DNA of 64,000 nt from JAZKDW01 sp040387375 (GTDB lineage: Bacteria > Pseudomonadota > Gammaproteobacteria > Burkholderiales > Burkholderiaceae_D): the NCBI GenBank assembly GCA_040387375.1, contig JAZKDW010000029.1, forward strand, positions 62,001 through 126,000. The letters run 5' to 3'. The notes under the pieces are model-generated. The model ran no database searches and was not told the origin of the DNA. It saw only the letters and a program-made list of their open reading frames with translations. Position numbers and translations under genes: made by a program. Positions 1-9,525 of the stretch are shown here, one piece after another. Position 1 is the first letter of the stretch, and every line of letters begins with the position of its first letter.

Positions 1-65
1 ACGACCACCGAGGAAGGGGTAAGAGACCCCCTTAAATGAGTGGATTCCGAATACTTGCACAGTCT

Positions 66-155
66 CGAAGCGCATTACACCGTGTCGGTAGGCATTTGCG
101 AACGCTGCAAGGTGTAATGCGCTGTCGCTTATTACACCCTACAAAAACGGGCGCG
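66..155. repeat. Imperfect dispersed palindrome next to the RNA methyltransferase gene
   Basis: A 12-base arm GCGCATTACACC (70-81) is repeated inverted as GGTGTAATGCGC (111-122). The right arm then continues into a stretch ending TTATTACACCCTAC, which has no matching partner on the left, so the element looks half eroded. Its ending CACCCTAC resembles that of the large perfect palindrome at 43094-43191, which suggests a related dispersed repeat type. No gene is visible in 1-185. Confidence 0.6.
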
Positions 156-185
156 TCGAGACCTGACACACCAGATCAGATCCGA

Positions 186-977
186 TCAGCCCAACTTTTG
201 CCGCATTTGCTCAAAAAAGCACACCGCGGCACTGGCGGCGACATTCAGGGACTCGACCGCGCCCAGATGCGGAATGGCAATCTGAAATGTGGCAAGTCTC
301 AGCAACTCGTCCGCCACGCCCTGCCCTTCATGACCGAACAGCCAGGCGACCGGTTGTTTCAAATCCATTTCATATAACGATTGTTGCGCGTGCGAGCTGG
401 TAGCCAGCACGGGCACGCTGGCGCCCTGCAACAAACTGGCCAGATCGGCGTTCTCGAAAATCTTCAGCAAAAAATGCGCGCCCATGCCCGCACGCAGTAC
501 CTTGGGCGACCAGGCGAACGCGGTACCGCTGCTGCAATACACCTCAGTAATGCCGGCCGCAGCCGCACTACGCAAAATCGAGCCGAGATTCCCTGGATCC
601 TGAAGGTTATCAAGCAACACCGCGGATTGCGTAATGTTGCCCTGACTGGCGAGCTCGGGCGTATCGACCACAAACAGCAGATCTATGCCGTGCTCAACCT
701 GGCTTAATGCGTGGAATAGCGCATCGGGCAGCACAATACACTGGCTTCGGCCCGCTTCGCAGTGAGCCAGAATGGAAATGACTTCAGGATGCCCCCGGGC
801 AGTGTCGCTTGCCACGCACAGGGGCGGCGGCCCGAGGGTTTGCAGGTAAGCGTCGCACAGGTGTATGCCGTCCAGCAACGTACGCCGCGCCTTGCGGCGG
901 GCCTGGGAACTCGTCGCGAGTTGTTTCAGCTCTTTGTAGAGCGCATTGTCGCGCGAGGAAATCGGTTTGATGGTCAT
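186..977 (-). CDS. SpoU/TrmH-family RNA 2'-O-methyltransferase
   Basis: This 263-residue protein is a SPOUT-class RNA ribose methyltransferase that would act on rRNA or tRNA in the cytoplasm using SAM. The family signatures are present: DNLQDPGNLGSILRSA at about residues 123-138, FGHEGQGV in the second motif, and SLNVAASAA in the C-terminal trefoil-knot motif. The N-terminal 110 residues form the usual substrate-binding extension. It lies 21 bases downstream of rnhB on the same strand, at the end of the long lpx/rnhB operon. The exact target cannot be read from sequence; RlmB-like or TrmH-like substrates are both possible, so no symbol is assigned. Confidence 0.9.
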   Translation of the reverse strand: MTIKPISSRDNALYKELKQLATSSQARRKARRTLLDGIHLCDAYLQTLGPPPLCVASDTARGHPEVISILAHCEAGRSQCIVLPDALFHALSQVEHGIDLLFVVDTPELASQGNITQSAVLLDNLQDPGNLGSILRSAAAAGITEVYCSSGTAFAWSPKVLRAGMGAHFLLKIFENADLASLLQGASVPVLATSSHAQQSLYEMDLKQPVAWLFGHEGQGVADELLRLATFQIAIPHLGAVESLNVAASAAVCFFEQMRQKLG

Positions 978-998
978 GGCAACTGGGAGTGCGGCAAA

Positions 999-1658
999 TC
1001 AGGCCTGCTTTTCAGGAATAACGACATTCAGCAGCGCACGTACCGGCGCGTACGATCTGCGGTGTACCGGGGACACGCCATGAAGACGCAGACGTTCCAG
1101 ATGCAACACGGTCGGATAACCCTTGTGCTGATCGAACGCATAATGCGGATACTGCAAATGCAAACCAAACAGTGCGGCATCGCGTGCCGTTTTTGCCAGA
1201 ATCGATGCCGCCGAAATCGCCGGCACCTTGTCATCGCCGCGCACAATTGCTTCCGAGCGGATCGTGCATACCGGACAGCGATTGCCGTCAACAAGTGCGA
1301 GCGTGGGCCGGGACTGCAGGCCTTCTATTGCGCGGCGCATGGCCAGCATCGTGGCTTGCAATATGTTCAATGTGTCAATTTCAGCCTCTGAACACTGGGC
1401 GATCGACCAGGCCAGCGCATTATTTTTAATCTGGATCGCAAGCGCATCACGCCTCGCTTCAGTCAGCTTCTTGGAATCGCGCAGGCCCAATATCGGCCGG
1501 GAGGGATCAAGTATCACCGCAGCGGCGAATACCGGCCCTGCCAGCGGTCCCCGGCCCGCTTCGTCGACGCCGCAGATCACCTCGCTGGCATAGTCGGAGA
1601 AAATGAATGTCGTTTCTGGTAGCTTCACGGAATGGCCAGCATCAGTTGGATCGTGCAA
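999..1658 (-). CDS. rnhB: Ribonuclease HII
   Basis: RNase HII cleaves RNA in RNA-DNA hybrids and starts removal of misincorporated ribonucleotides. The 219-residue protein has the family opening ICGVDEAGRGPLAGPV with acidic catalytic residues D32 and E33, a further conserved LALVDGN block, and the KVPAISAASILAKTARD segment. The start used overlaps the end of lpxB by 17 bases, giving an N-terminal extension of about 20 residues before the catalytic domain; a shorter start is possible. The lpxB-rnhB-methyltransferase order is typical of Burkholderiales. Confidence 0.95.
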   Translation of the reverse strand: MHDPTDAGHSVKLPETTFIFSDYASEVICGVDEAGRGPLAGPVFAAAVILDPSRPILGLRDSKKLTEARRDALAIQIKNNALAWSIAQCSEAEIDTLNILQATMLAMRRAIEGLQSRPTLALVDGNRCPVCTIRSEAIVRGDDKVPAISAASILAKTARDAALFGLHLQYPHYAFDQHKGYPTVLHLERLRLHGVSPVHRRSYAPVRALLNVVIPEKQA

Positions 1659-2802
1659 TCAGGTTCATCACGGCCTGTGCACTCTCATCGGCCGTGTCAC
1701 GCAACAGGGAATGGTGCATGTCCGTAAAACGCTGGCGTAACACCGCTTGTCGCGGCGCATCGCTCAATTGCTGCCACAGCGCCTCGGCCAATGCCTCGGG
1801 CGTTGCCGCATCCTGCAGCAACTCCGGCACGACAAAATCGCGGGCCAGGATATTCGGCAAGCCTATCCACGGCTGGTATCCCATGTGACGCATGATATGC
1901 CATGAAGCGCGCATTACCTTATAGGCGATGACCATCGGCTTTTTGAACAGGGCGACTTCCAGAGTGGCGGTACCTGAAGCAACCAATACCGCATCGGCCG
2001 CCGCCATGGCGATATGGGATAGCCCATCGATGATCTGGATCGGCACATCCTGCAACCCAGCCTGGGCACGCAGTTCGTCAAAATAACGGCGCTGCGGTTC
2101 ACCCGCCATCGGCGTTACAAAACGGATTGTGGGATCGCGTTGCGCCAGGATTTTGGCTGCACCCACAAATGCCGCTGTATTGTATTTTATCTCCGACAGG
2201 CGGCTGCCCGGCAAAATGGCAACAACGGGGGCCGCAGGCGGCACGCCCAAAACGGTGCGGGCAGCAGCGACATCGGGCTCGAGAGGGATTACCTCGGCCA
2301 GAGGATGGCCGACATAGGTGACCGGAATCCCCGCTTGGCGGTAAATCGCTTCCTCGAAGGGAAAAATCACCAGCATGTGGGACACGGATTGCGCAATTTT
2401 CTTGATGCGGGCGCCGCGCCAAGCCCAGATTGACGGGCTGATGAAGTGCATGGTCGGAATGCCGGCCTGCTTCAGTTGAAGTTCCAGTCCCAGGTTAAAA
2501 TCCGGTGCATCGACGCCGATGAAAACCGCGGGCTTTTCAGCAATCAGCTGGTCCCGCAACGCATTCTGTATGCCTTTGATTTCGCGATAATGGGCCAGCA
2601 CTTCGAACAGGCCGCGCACCGCAAGCTTTTCCATCGGCCAGTCACTGACAAAACCGGACTCGGCCATTTTTGCACCGCCGATTCCGTGCATGCGCGCCTC
2701 GGGAAGCCGGGGACGCAAGCCCGCCAGCAAACGGCTTGCCAGCAGATCGCCTGACGATTCGCCGGCGACCATAACAACGGCGATGTTAGCGGACGATGCC
2801 AC
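1642..2802 (-). CDS. lpxB: Lipid-A-disaccharide synthase
   Basis: LpxB condenses UDP-2,3-diacylglucosamine with lipid X to form the lipid A disaccharide at the inner membrane. The 386-residue length is normal. The N-terminal VAGESSGD motif (about residues 12-19), the ISPSIWAWR segment, the LPGSRLSEI motif and the C-terminal ASGTATLEVALF glycosyltransferase motif are all present. It overlaps lpxA by 17 bases and rnhB by 17 bases, so translational coupling is likely. All upstream lipid A genes lpxA, fabZ and lpxD are in the same operon. Confidence 0.97.
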   Translation of the reverse strand: MASSANIAVVMVAGESSGDLLASRLLAGLRPRLPEARMHGIGGAKMAESGFVSDWPMEKLAVRGLFEVLAHYREIKGIQNALRDQLIAEKPAVFIGVDAPDFNLGLELQLKQAGIPTMHFISPSIWAWRGARIKKIAQSVSHMLVIFPFEEAIYRQAGIPVTYVGHPLAEVIPLEPDVAAARTVLGVPPAAPVVAILPGSRLSEIKYNTAAFVGAAKILAQRDPTIRFVTPMAGEPQRRYFDELRAQAGLQDVPIQIIDGLSHIAMAAADAVLVASGTATLEVALFKKPMVIAYKVMRASWHIMRHMGYQPWIGLPNILARDFVVPELLQDAATPEALAEALWQQLSDAPRQAVLRQRFTDMHHSLLRDTADESAQAVMNLIARSN

Positions 2803-3574
2803 GGGATGTGTTATCGAGAAATTCGCGAATCAGGCGCAAGTACACCGCGGCTCCAGGCGTGACCGCCTCCTCTGCCGCCAGCGCGGCTTTCGCTTCGTCG
2901 AGCATGAGGCCGGATTTGTAGATCAGCTTGTAGGCATTGCGGATGGCGCCGATCTGTTCACGCGTAAACCCGCGGCGTTTGAGGCCTTCGAGGTTGACGC
3001 CGTGCGCCGCGGCCGGATTGCCGGACAGAATGACGAAAGGAGGCACGTCCTGCGTCAGGCTGGTGCTCATGCCAACCATCGCGTGCGCGCCGATCTTGCA
3101 GAACTGGTGGACATTTGAAAATCCACCCATGATCACCCAGTCGTCAACGTGGACATGTCCGGCCAGCTGGGCGTTATTGGCAAAAATCGTGTTGTTTCCG
3201 ATTTGGCAGTCATGCGCCAGATGCACGTACGCCATGATCCAGTTGTCATTGCCAAGTCGCGTAACGCCAACATCCTGGGCGGTGCCCCGGTTCAGGGTAC
3301 AAAACTCGCGAATGGTGTTGCGGTCGCCAATTTCCAGCCGCGTCGGCTCGCCGCCGTACTTCTTGTCCTGCGGCGCCGCCCCGATCGAGGAAAACTGGAA
3401 TAAGGTATTGTCGGCACCAATCGTCGTATGGCCCTCAATGACGACGTGCGGACCGATTTTGGTGCCGGCGCCAATGGTAACGTCCGGTCCGATGATGGAA
3501 TACGCGCCAACTTCGACAGAACCATCGAGCACCGCCTTTGCATCCACAATGGCGGTTGGATGGATTTTCGCCAT
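2786..3574 (-). CDS. lpxA: UDP-N-acetylglucosamine acyltransferase
   Basis: LpxA transfers the 3-hydroxyacyl chain from ACP to UDP-GlcNAc, the first step of lipid A synthesis. The protein is built of hexapeptide repeats forming a left-handed beta-helix, followed by a C-terminal helical region. The start chosen gives MAKIHPTAIVDAKAVL, the family-typical N-terminus, and its ATG overlaps the fabZ stop codon as TAATG, so the reading frame further upstream is not used. The length of 262 residues is normal. Confidence 0.96.
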   Translation of the reverse strand: MAKIHPTAIVDAKAVLDGSVEVGAYSIIGPDVTIGAGTKIGPHVVIEGHTTIGADNTLFQFSSIGAAPQDKKYGGEPTRLEIGDRNTIREFCTLNRGTAQDVGVTRLGNDNWIMAYVHLAHDCQIGNNTIFANNAQLAGHVHVDDWVIMGGFSNVHQFCKIGAHAMVGMSTSLTQDVPPFVILSGNPAAAHGVNLEGLKRRGFTREQIGAIRNAYKLIYKSGLMLDEAKAALAAEEAVTPGAAVYLRLIREFLDNTSRGIVR

Positions 3575-4044
3575 TACTGCCCCGCTGGCAGGCTGGCGTC
3601 TTGAGCGCTGCGCATGGTGCACATCAGTTCCGCTTCAACGGCAATCTTGCCGTCCACGGAACCTGTGGCCTTGTATTTGTAGATACCGCGCGCGGCGCGG
3701 ATGATTTCGACTTCCATCCTGAACTGGTCACCCGGCTCCACCGGCCGCTTGAAACGTGCGCCGTCGATGCCGATGAAATAGACAATGGAGTTGGGGTCCG
3801 GTTTGTGACCCGCGGTCAAAAACGAAAGCAGCGCAGCCGTTTGCGCCAGCGCCTCGATCATCATCACGCCAGGCATGACGGGCTTGTTCGGGAAATGGCC
3901 ATTAAAGAATTCTTCGTTAATGGTGACGTTCTTGATCGCCGTAATGGTTTTACCCGACTCCCAGTCCAACACCCGATCGACCAGCAAAAGCGGATAGCGG
4001 TGCGGCAGGAGTTCCTTGATTTGATTGATGTTAAGGCTTTTCAT
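3574..4044 (-). CDS. fabZ: 3-hydroxyacyl-ACP dehydratase FabZ
   Basis: FabZ dehydrates 3-hydroxyacyl-ACP in fatty acid elongation and competes with LpxA/LpxD for hydroxyacyl-ACP. The hotdog-fold signature NGHFPNKPVMPGVMMIEALAQ contains the catalytic His (residue 50) and Glu (residue 64). The 156-residue length is standard. It sits between lpxD (14-base gap) and lpxA (TAATG overlap), the conserved arrangement that links membrane lipid and lipid A synthesis. Confidence 0.97.
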   Translation of the reverse strand: MKSLNINQIKELLPHRYPLLLVDRVLDWESGKTITAIKNVTINEEFFNGHFPNKPVMPGVMMIEALAQTAALLSFLTAGHKPDPNSIVYFIGIDGARFKRPVEPGDQFRMEVEIIRAARGIYKYKATGSVDGKIAVEAELMCTMRSAQDASLPAGQ

Positions 4045-4058
4045 TTTAGGGCTTCATT

Positions 4059-5120
4059 TCACGACTGTTCGTTATTCTTATCGGTCAGCAATTTGACCGT
4101 TTTCTCCAGATCACGGATTTTATCCCGCATTGATGCCAAATTGCGGGTTATTGCCGCAGATTTTTCCCATTCAGCATTTTTTGCCAGTGGGTAAAACCCG
4201 GTATATTGTCCTGCTTCCGCTATCGAGCGTGATACCAGGCTGCCCGAGGAAATATGGACATGGTCCGCAATCGTCAAATGTCCCAAAATCATTGCCGCAC
4301 CACCAAAGGTGCAATATTTTCCGATTTTTGCGCTACCCGCCACACCGACGCAACCCGCCATTGCCGTGTGCGCCCCGATATGGCAGTTATGCGCGATTTG
4401 AATCTGGTTATCGAGTTTCACCCCGTCTTCGATCACGGTGTCAGCCAGCGCACCGCGATCAATTGTAGTGTTGGCGCCGATCTGCACATCATTGCCGATC
4501 AAGACGCGGCCAGTTTGCGGAATCTTTACCCAGGCGCCGTTTTCATTTGCGAAGCCAAAACCGTCACCACCGATGACCGCGCCGGAATGAATAATGCCGC
4601 GCTCTCCGATCACACAATCGGCATGAAATGTCGTTCGGGCAAAAAAATGCGTTGCCGCCCCGATTTTAGCGCCGCGTCCGATAAAACAGCCGGCATCGAT
4701 CACACAATCCTCGCCGATCGACACATCGGCTTCAACCGTCACTTGCGGGCCGACACAGGCACTGGCCGCGATACGCGCGCTCGGATCCACGCAGGCAGTC
4801 GGGTGGACACCGGGAGTGACCGCAACCGCCTGCTGCATGGCGAACCATTGGGCTACTCTTGCAAAATACGCATATGGGTTATCGGTGATGATGCGGGCGC
4901 CCGGATAAGACGCGCCCATCACTGCATTATCGGCAGCTGACAGGATCAGTGCCCCCGCCTGCGTTTGCGTGGCTTGTGCCCGAAGTTTGGGATTGGAAAG
5001 AAATGTGATGTGCGACGCGTCGGCAACATCAAGCGGGGCGACAGCAGAGATTTCCTGATCCGGATCGCCTGCCAGCTGACCGCCCAAGCGTTCGACCAAC
5101 GCTCCCAGTCGAGTGCCCAT
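4059..5120 (-). CDS. lpxD: UDP-3-O-(3-hydroxyacyl)glucosamine N-acyltransferase
   Basis: LpxD adds the second hydroxyacyl chain in lipid A synthesis. The 353-residue protein has an N-terminal uridine-binding domain, including ISAVAPLDVADASHITFLSN near residues 24-43. A long hexapeptide-repeat beta-helix follows, with the catalytic-region motif QIAHNCHIGAHTAMAGCVG, then a short charged C-terminal helix. It is 57 bases downstream of skp and 14 bases upstream of fabZ on the same strand. Confidence 0.96.
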   Translation of the reverse strand: MGTRLGALVERLGGQLAGDPDQEISAVAPLDVADASHITFLSNPKLRAQATQTQAGALILSAADNAVMGASYPGARIITDNPYAYFARVAQWFAMQQAVAVTPGVHPTACVDPSARIAASACVGPQVTVEADVSIGEDCVIDAGCFIGRGAKIGAATHFFARTTFHADCVIGERGIIHSGAVIGGDGFGFANENGAWVKIPQTGRVLIGNDVQIGANTTIDRGALADTVIEDGVKLDNQIQIAHNCHIGAHTAMAGCVGVAGSAKIGKYCTFGGAAMILGHLTIADHVHISSGSLVSRSIAEAGQYTGFYPLAKNAEWEKSAAITRNLASMRDKIRDLEKTVKLLTDKNNEQS

Positions 5121-5177
5121 CCTGGCCTTTTTGTAAAATATTACCTGCGTGTGGAATCGCTAGCGGTAGCGACGTCG

Positions 5178-5705
5178 TTATCTATTCAATGCTTTCAGCA
5201 CTTTATCCGTGATATCGATACGTGGGCTCACGTACACCCCCTCTTGAAAAACAATATCGTATTTTTCTGCTTCGGCAATTTGTTTGATGACACGGTTGGC
5301 GCGCTCGAGAACGGTCGCCGTTTCGTCATTGCGACGCTGATTCAGATCTTCACGGAATTCACGTTGCTTGCGCTGAAAATCCTTGTCCAGTTCGGCCAGG
5401 TCGCGTTGTCGTTTAAAACGTTCGGACTCTGACAAGACCGCCGCATCCTTATCGAGTTTTTCGGACTGCGCTTTCAGGCGAGCCGCCAGACTTTCCAGAT
5501 CTTTTTCACGTTTGGAAAATTCCTGCTCGATTTTTGCGGTGGCCGCTTTTGCCGACGCCGCTTCACGGAAAATTCGTTCAGTATTGACAAATCCAATTTT
5601 TGCTTCCTGTGCCTGTACGCTGGTCACCGAACACAATAATACGGCCGCCAATACGCCGCATTTCGCGACTAACGGTGTTTTCTTAATAAGAGACTTCAAG
5701 GCCAT
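5178..5705 (-). CDS. skp: Periplasmic outer-membrane-protein chaperone Skp/OmpH
   Basis: Skp is a trimeric periplasmic holdase that delivers unfolded outer-membrane proteins to the BAM complex. The 175-residue precursor begins with a Sec signal peptide, with likely cleavage after SVQA near residue 32. The rest is strongly charged and helical, matching the coiled-coil tentacles of Skp. It lies between bamA (37-base gap) and lpxD, as in most Gram-negative genomes. Confidence 0.93.
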   Translation of the reverse strand: MALKSLIKKTPLVAKCGVLAAVLLCSVTSVQAQEAKIGFVNTERIFREAASAKAATAKIEQEFSKREKDLESLAARLKAQSEKLDKDAAVLSESERFKRQRDLAELDKDFQRKQREFREDLNQRRNDETATVLERANRVIKQIAEAEKYDIVFQEGVYVSPRIDITDKVLKALNR

Positions 5706-5742
5706 TCTCCGAAATTCAAATTGGTATTATGCCACTGGGCGG

Positions 5743-8076
5743 TCAGAAGCCCGTGCCCAGCTGAAACTGAAAACTCTGCTTCCGATCGCCTTCCTTGGAA
5801 TTCAACGGGAAAGCATAACTTAGCTTCAGCGGGCCAATAGGTGAAATCCAGCTGATTCCTATGCCGGTACTATAGCGCAATCCGCTCACACCAAATTTTT
5901 CTCCCTGGTCTATATTGAACACATTTCCGGCATCGAGGAAAGTGAACCAGCGCAAGCTGCGATCAACGCCTGATCCGGGGAAAGGCAGTTGCAGTTCGGC
6001 GTTGGCAATCAGGCGTGCCTGACCGCCGGTCGGGTCGACGCCGGCCACCGGAGAAACCGATAGCGACGAACCTTCAAAACCGCGCACAGACCCAATGCCG
6101 CCCGCGTAGAAGTTCTTGAACACCGGGAAGGGTTTTCCGCCGAGGCCCTTGCCGTAATCGATTTCGCCGTTCAGCGCCAAGGTCACATTGCTGAACATGG
6201 GCTGGAAATACTGATGCTGGTAAACCGCCCGGTAATAGCGCAAATTGCCGATCGCGGCCAGTTCGAGGTTGGCGCGCTGGTAGCGACCGACGGTCGGCAC
6301 CAATGCGCTATCCCTGCTGTCCCTTTGCCAGGCAGCCGTCAGCGGGAAGGAAGTCGTCTTCGCACTGGTTGTGCCATTGCCAAAATCTCTAACGTATTGT
6401 TTGTAAACCGGCGGACTATTGGTGAAAATCTCCACCGTGGTTTGTTCCGCGCCGACGCCGAAAAAGATGGTATCCAGCTCAGAAAACGGGACGCCAAATT
6501 TGATATTCGCACCGTTCGTCCGGACACGGAAATCCTCTGTCAGGTTCTCGGGAGGACGCGCCGTCCGCGAATACAATTCATAACTGCGGCTCACGCCGTC
6601 ATCGGTAAAATAGGGATTAACTTGCGTAACTGCAATAGTCCGGGTGCGTTTGCTGGTATTGATATCCAGGCCCAGGGTATTGCCGCTGCCAAAAGCATTG
6701 GCCTGCTGGATGGAACCGGACAAGGTCAGTTTTTCACTACTGGAAAAGCCTGCGCCCAATGAAATATTCCCTGTTGGCTTTTCGACCACGGACATATTCA
6801 GGTCCACCTGATCAGTGGTGCCCGGCACTTCCGGCGTTTCGATATTGACTTCAGTGAAATACCCGAGACGATCGACCCGGTCACGCGAAATCTTGATTTT
6901 TTCGCCGTCATACCACGAGTTCTCGATCTGGCGCATTTCTCGTCTGACCACCTCATCGCGCGTTTTGGTATTCCCGGCGACATTGATGCGGCGTACATAA
7001 ACCCGCTTGCCCGGATCGATGAGGATGGTAAAGGCGACTTCTTTTTTCTCGCGGTTGATTTCGGGGTTTGCATTGACATTGGCAAATGCATATCCGAAAT
7101 TACCCATGCGCTCCGAAATTTTCTTGATGCTTTCCGCCAGCTTTTCACCGGAATAGACATCGCCGTTTTTCAGTTGCACCAGCGATTTCAGTTCTTCTTC
7201 GCGGCCGAACATGTCGCCTTCCAGCTTCACGTCCGCGACATTAAATTTGTCACCTTCGCTGATATTGATCGTGACGTAAATATCCTTTTTATCCGGGGTG
7301 ATGGAGACCTGGGTTGACTCAACCTGCATCTCCAGATAACCGCGATTCAGATAAAACGATTTCAGCGCCTCGATATCGCCGGCCAGTTTTTGCTTTGAAT
7401 ACTGATCCGATTTTGTGTACCAGGAAAACCAGCCCGGTGTGCTGAGCTTGATCTGGTCACGCAGGCGTTTATCGGTAAAGGTCTTGTTCCCCACGATATT
7501 GATCTGCCTGATGCGCGCGATATCACCTTCATCAACGGCAAAATTGATATTGACGCGGTTACGTTCGATCGGCGTCACCGTGGTAACCACCTGTACGCCA
7601 TACAAACCACGCGAAAGATACTGGCGTTTCAGTTCCTGCTCGGCGCGATCGACCAGCGCCTTGTCATAAATCCGGGATTCGCCCAGGCCGATTTCTTTCA
7701 GGGATTTTGTCAGCTGATCCTTGTCGAATTCCTTGACGCCCGAAAAATCGACACCCGAAATTGCCGGCCGTTCCTCGACCATGACAATCAGCACATCCCC
7801 TTCGACCTCAATACGCACATCCTTGAAAAAACCGGTTGCATACAAGGCCTTGATCGCGGCGGCGCCTTTTTCATCGGTAAAAGTTTCGCCTACACGCACC
7901 GGCAAATAGCTGAATACGGTTCCTGCCTCTGTACGCTGGATACCTTCGACACGAATATCCTTTACCGTGAACGGCTCAACCGCCAGCGCCTGCCCGGAAC
8001 ACAAGGCAAAGGCGGCAATGGCAATCAAACGACGAGGGAATAGTGGGAGGAGAAAACGCTCGGAATATAATTTCAT
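5743..8076 (-). CDS. bamA: Outer membrane protein assembly factor BamA
   Basis: BamA is the Omp85-family core of the machinery that inserts beta-barrel proteins into the outer membrane. The 777-residue precursor has a signal peptide ending near AVEPF, then five POTRA repeats (for example FTVKDIRVEGIQRTEAG and RRINVAGNTKTRDEVVRREM). The 16-strand barrel carries the loop-6 VRGFEGSS motif and ends with the phenylalanine expected of an outer-membrane protein. It is flanked by rseP and skp, giving a clear envelope-biogenesis operon. Confidence 0.98.
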   Translation of the reverse strand: MKLYSERFLLPLFPRRLIAIAAFALCSGQALAVEPFTVKDIRVEGIQRTEAGTVFSYLPVRVGETFTDEKGAAAIKALYATGFFKDVRIEVEGDVLIVMVEERPAISGVDFSGVKEFDKDQLTKSLKEIGLGESRIYDKALVDRAEQELKRQYLSRGLYGVQVVTTVTPIERNRVNINFAVDEGDIARIRQINIVGNKTFTDKRLRDQIKLSTPGWFSWYTKSDQYSKQKLAGDIEALKSFYLNRGYLEMQVESTQVSITPDKKDIYVTINISEGDKFNVADVKLEGDMFGREEELKSLVQLKNGDVYSGEKLAESIKKISERMGNFGYAFANVNANPEINREKKEVAFTILIDPGKRVYVRRINVAGNTKTRDEVVRREMRQIENSWYDGEKIKISRDRVDRLGYFTEVNIETPEVPGTTDQVDLNMSVVEKPTGNISLGAGFSSSEKLTLSGSIQQANAFGSGNTLGLDINTSKRTRTIAVTQVNPYFTDDGVSRSYELYSRTARPPENLTEDFRVRTNGANIKFGVPFSELDTIFFGVGAEQTTVEIFTNSPPVYKQYVRDFGNGTTSAKTTSFPLTAAWQRDSRDSALVPTVGRYQRANLELAAIGNLRYYRAVYQHQYFQPMFSNVTLALNGEIDYGKGLGGKPFPVFKNFYAGGIGSVRGFEGSSLSVSPVAGVDPTGGQARLIANAELQLPFPGSGVDRSLRWFTFLDAGNVFNIDQGEKFGVSGLRYSTGIGISWISPIGPLKLSYAFPLNSKEGDRKQSFQFQLGTGF

Positions 8077-8135
8077 TAGCTATTATTGTGTAGTGTTCGT
8101 ATCAGACAGTTACCCTGGAATTCAGTCCGCAAAAC

Positions 8136-9506
8136 TCATGAAATGAGGCGGACAACATCATTGAAAACTGCCACTATCATCAATGTCATCAAAATGCCCA
8201 TGCCGGCGCGCTGGGCGATATTCCCAAACCGTTCGGAAACTGGACGTCCTGTTAAAACTTCCAGCGAATAATACAGCAAATGCCCACCATCTAAAATTGG
8301 AATGGGAAGCAAATTCATGACACCCAAACTGATGCTGATAAACGCTATGAAGGTAAGGTAACTGATGACGCCGATACGCGCTGTTTGTCCGGCATAATCC
8401 GCAATGGTGATCGGCCCGGTGATGTTCTTCAAGGAAACTTCACCAATTAACATTTTGCCAAGCATCTTCAGCGTCAGTACGCTGGTGTCCCAGGTTCTCT
8501 GCGTTGCCTTGCCCAGCGCTTCAAGCGGAGCGGAACTGGCAATAATCATTTCCGGCGCCATCGGCACCTCGACCATGATCCTGCCTACCCTTTGACCGTT
8601 ATTTGTTTGCACTTCGGGGGTAACGTCGATGGCAAATTCCTGCTGCCCGCCGCGCAGCCCGCTCAGTTTCATTGGCTTGCCATCGGATGCGCGCACCAGT
8701 GTGACGAACGCAGGACCGTCAATAACAGGCACACCGTTGACTTCACGAATCAAATCGCCTTCGCGCAAACCAGCTCGATCGGCCGGCCCGCCGGGCAAGA
8801 CCTTGCCCAGAGTCGCCTTGGGGCGAGCCAGGTCAAATCCCAGCTTGCCCAGAAAATCGCCTTCCAGCTCTTCGGGAGACAGGCTGTCCATGCGCACTGT
8901 CACCGTATCGAGCAAGGTTCCCCCCGATGGGCCCGGATTGGGACGCTGCACGTCCAGCTTCGCCGGTGTTTTTTCTATCGCCAGCCGCAACAATTTCCAG
9001 CGCAGGTCGGACCAGATCTTGATCGGCTCGCCGTTGACCGCGGTAACCAGTTCGCCGCCACGCAACCCGGCTTGATAAGCAACGGATTTTTCCGGCGCCG
9101 CGCGCAATTTCGGCGTAGGTTCCGGCGTGCCGTAGCTATACAGGCCGGTGAAGATGGCGATGGCGAGCAGGAAATTGGCAAGCGGTCCGGCGGCGACAAT
9201 CGCAATACGCTTCCAGACTGATTGTCCGGTGAACTCGCGCTTCAGGTCATTTACGGGAATACTGGCCAGACCCTGCTCGCGCGCATCGAGCATCTTGACA
9301 TAACCACCCAGGGGCAAGATCGACAGCGCCCATTCAGTCTGGTCAGGGCCGAAGCGGCGGGAATAGATGACCTTTCCCATGCCAACCGAGAAACGCAATA
9401 CTTTCACACCGCACAGGCGCGCGACCAGGTAGTGCCCCAGTTCGTGTACGACAACAAGCGTGCCGAGGACGACAAAGAAGGCAAGGACAGTCTGCAGGAA
9501 CATCAT
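8136..9506 (-). CDS. rseP: Site-2 intramembrane zinc protease RseP
   Basis: RseP cleaves anti-sigma factor RseA and other single-pass proteins in the inner membrane, releasing the envelope-stress sigma factor. The zinc site HELGH lies in the first transmembrane helix (H21, E22, H25). Two PDZ domains follow, and the second metal-binding motif NLLPIPILDGGHLLYY is in a C-terminal helix. The length of 456 residues is usual. Two adjacent ATG codons (at 9506 and 9503) are both possible starts. It is 19 bases downstream of dxr. Confidence 0.96.
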   Translation of the reverse strand: MMFLQTVLAFFVVLGTLVVVHELGHYLVARLCGVKVLRFSVGMGKVIYSRRFGPDQTEWALSILPLGGYVKMLDAREQGLASIPVNDLKREFTGQSVWKRIAIVAAGPLANFLLAIAIFTGLYSYGTPEPTPKLRAAPEKSVAYQAGLRGGELVTAVNGEPIKIWSDLRWKLLRLAIEKTPAKLDVQRPNPGPSGGTLLDTVTVRMDSLSPEELEGDFLGKLGFDLARPKATLGKVLPGGPADRAGLREGDLIREVNGVPVIDGPAFVTLVRASDGKPMKLSGLRGGQQEFAIDVTPEVQTNNGQRVGRIMVEVPMAPEMIIASSAPLEALGKATQRTWDTSVLTLKMLGKMLIGEVSLKNITGPITIADYAGQTARIGVISYLTFIAFISISLGVMNLLPIPILDGGHLLYYSLEVLTGRPVSERFGNIAQRAGMGILMTLMIVAVFNDVVRLIS

Positions 9507-9525
9507 GATTGGATCCTATTTCTTT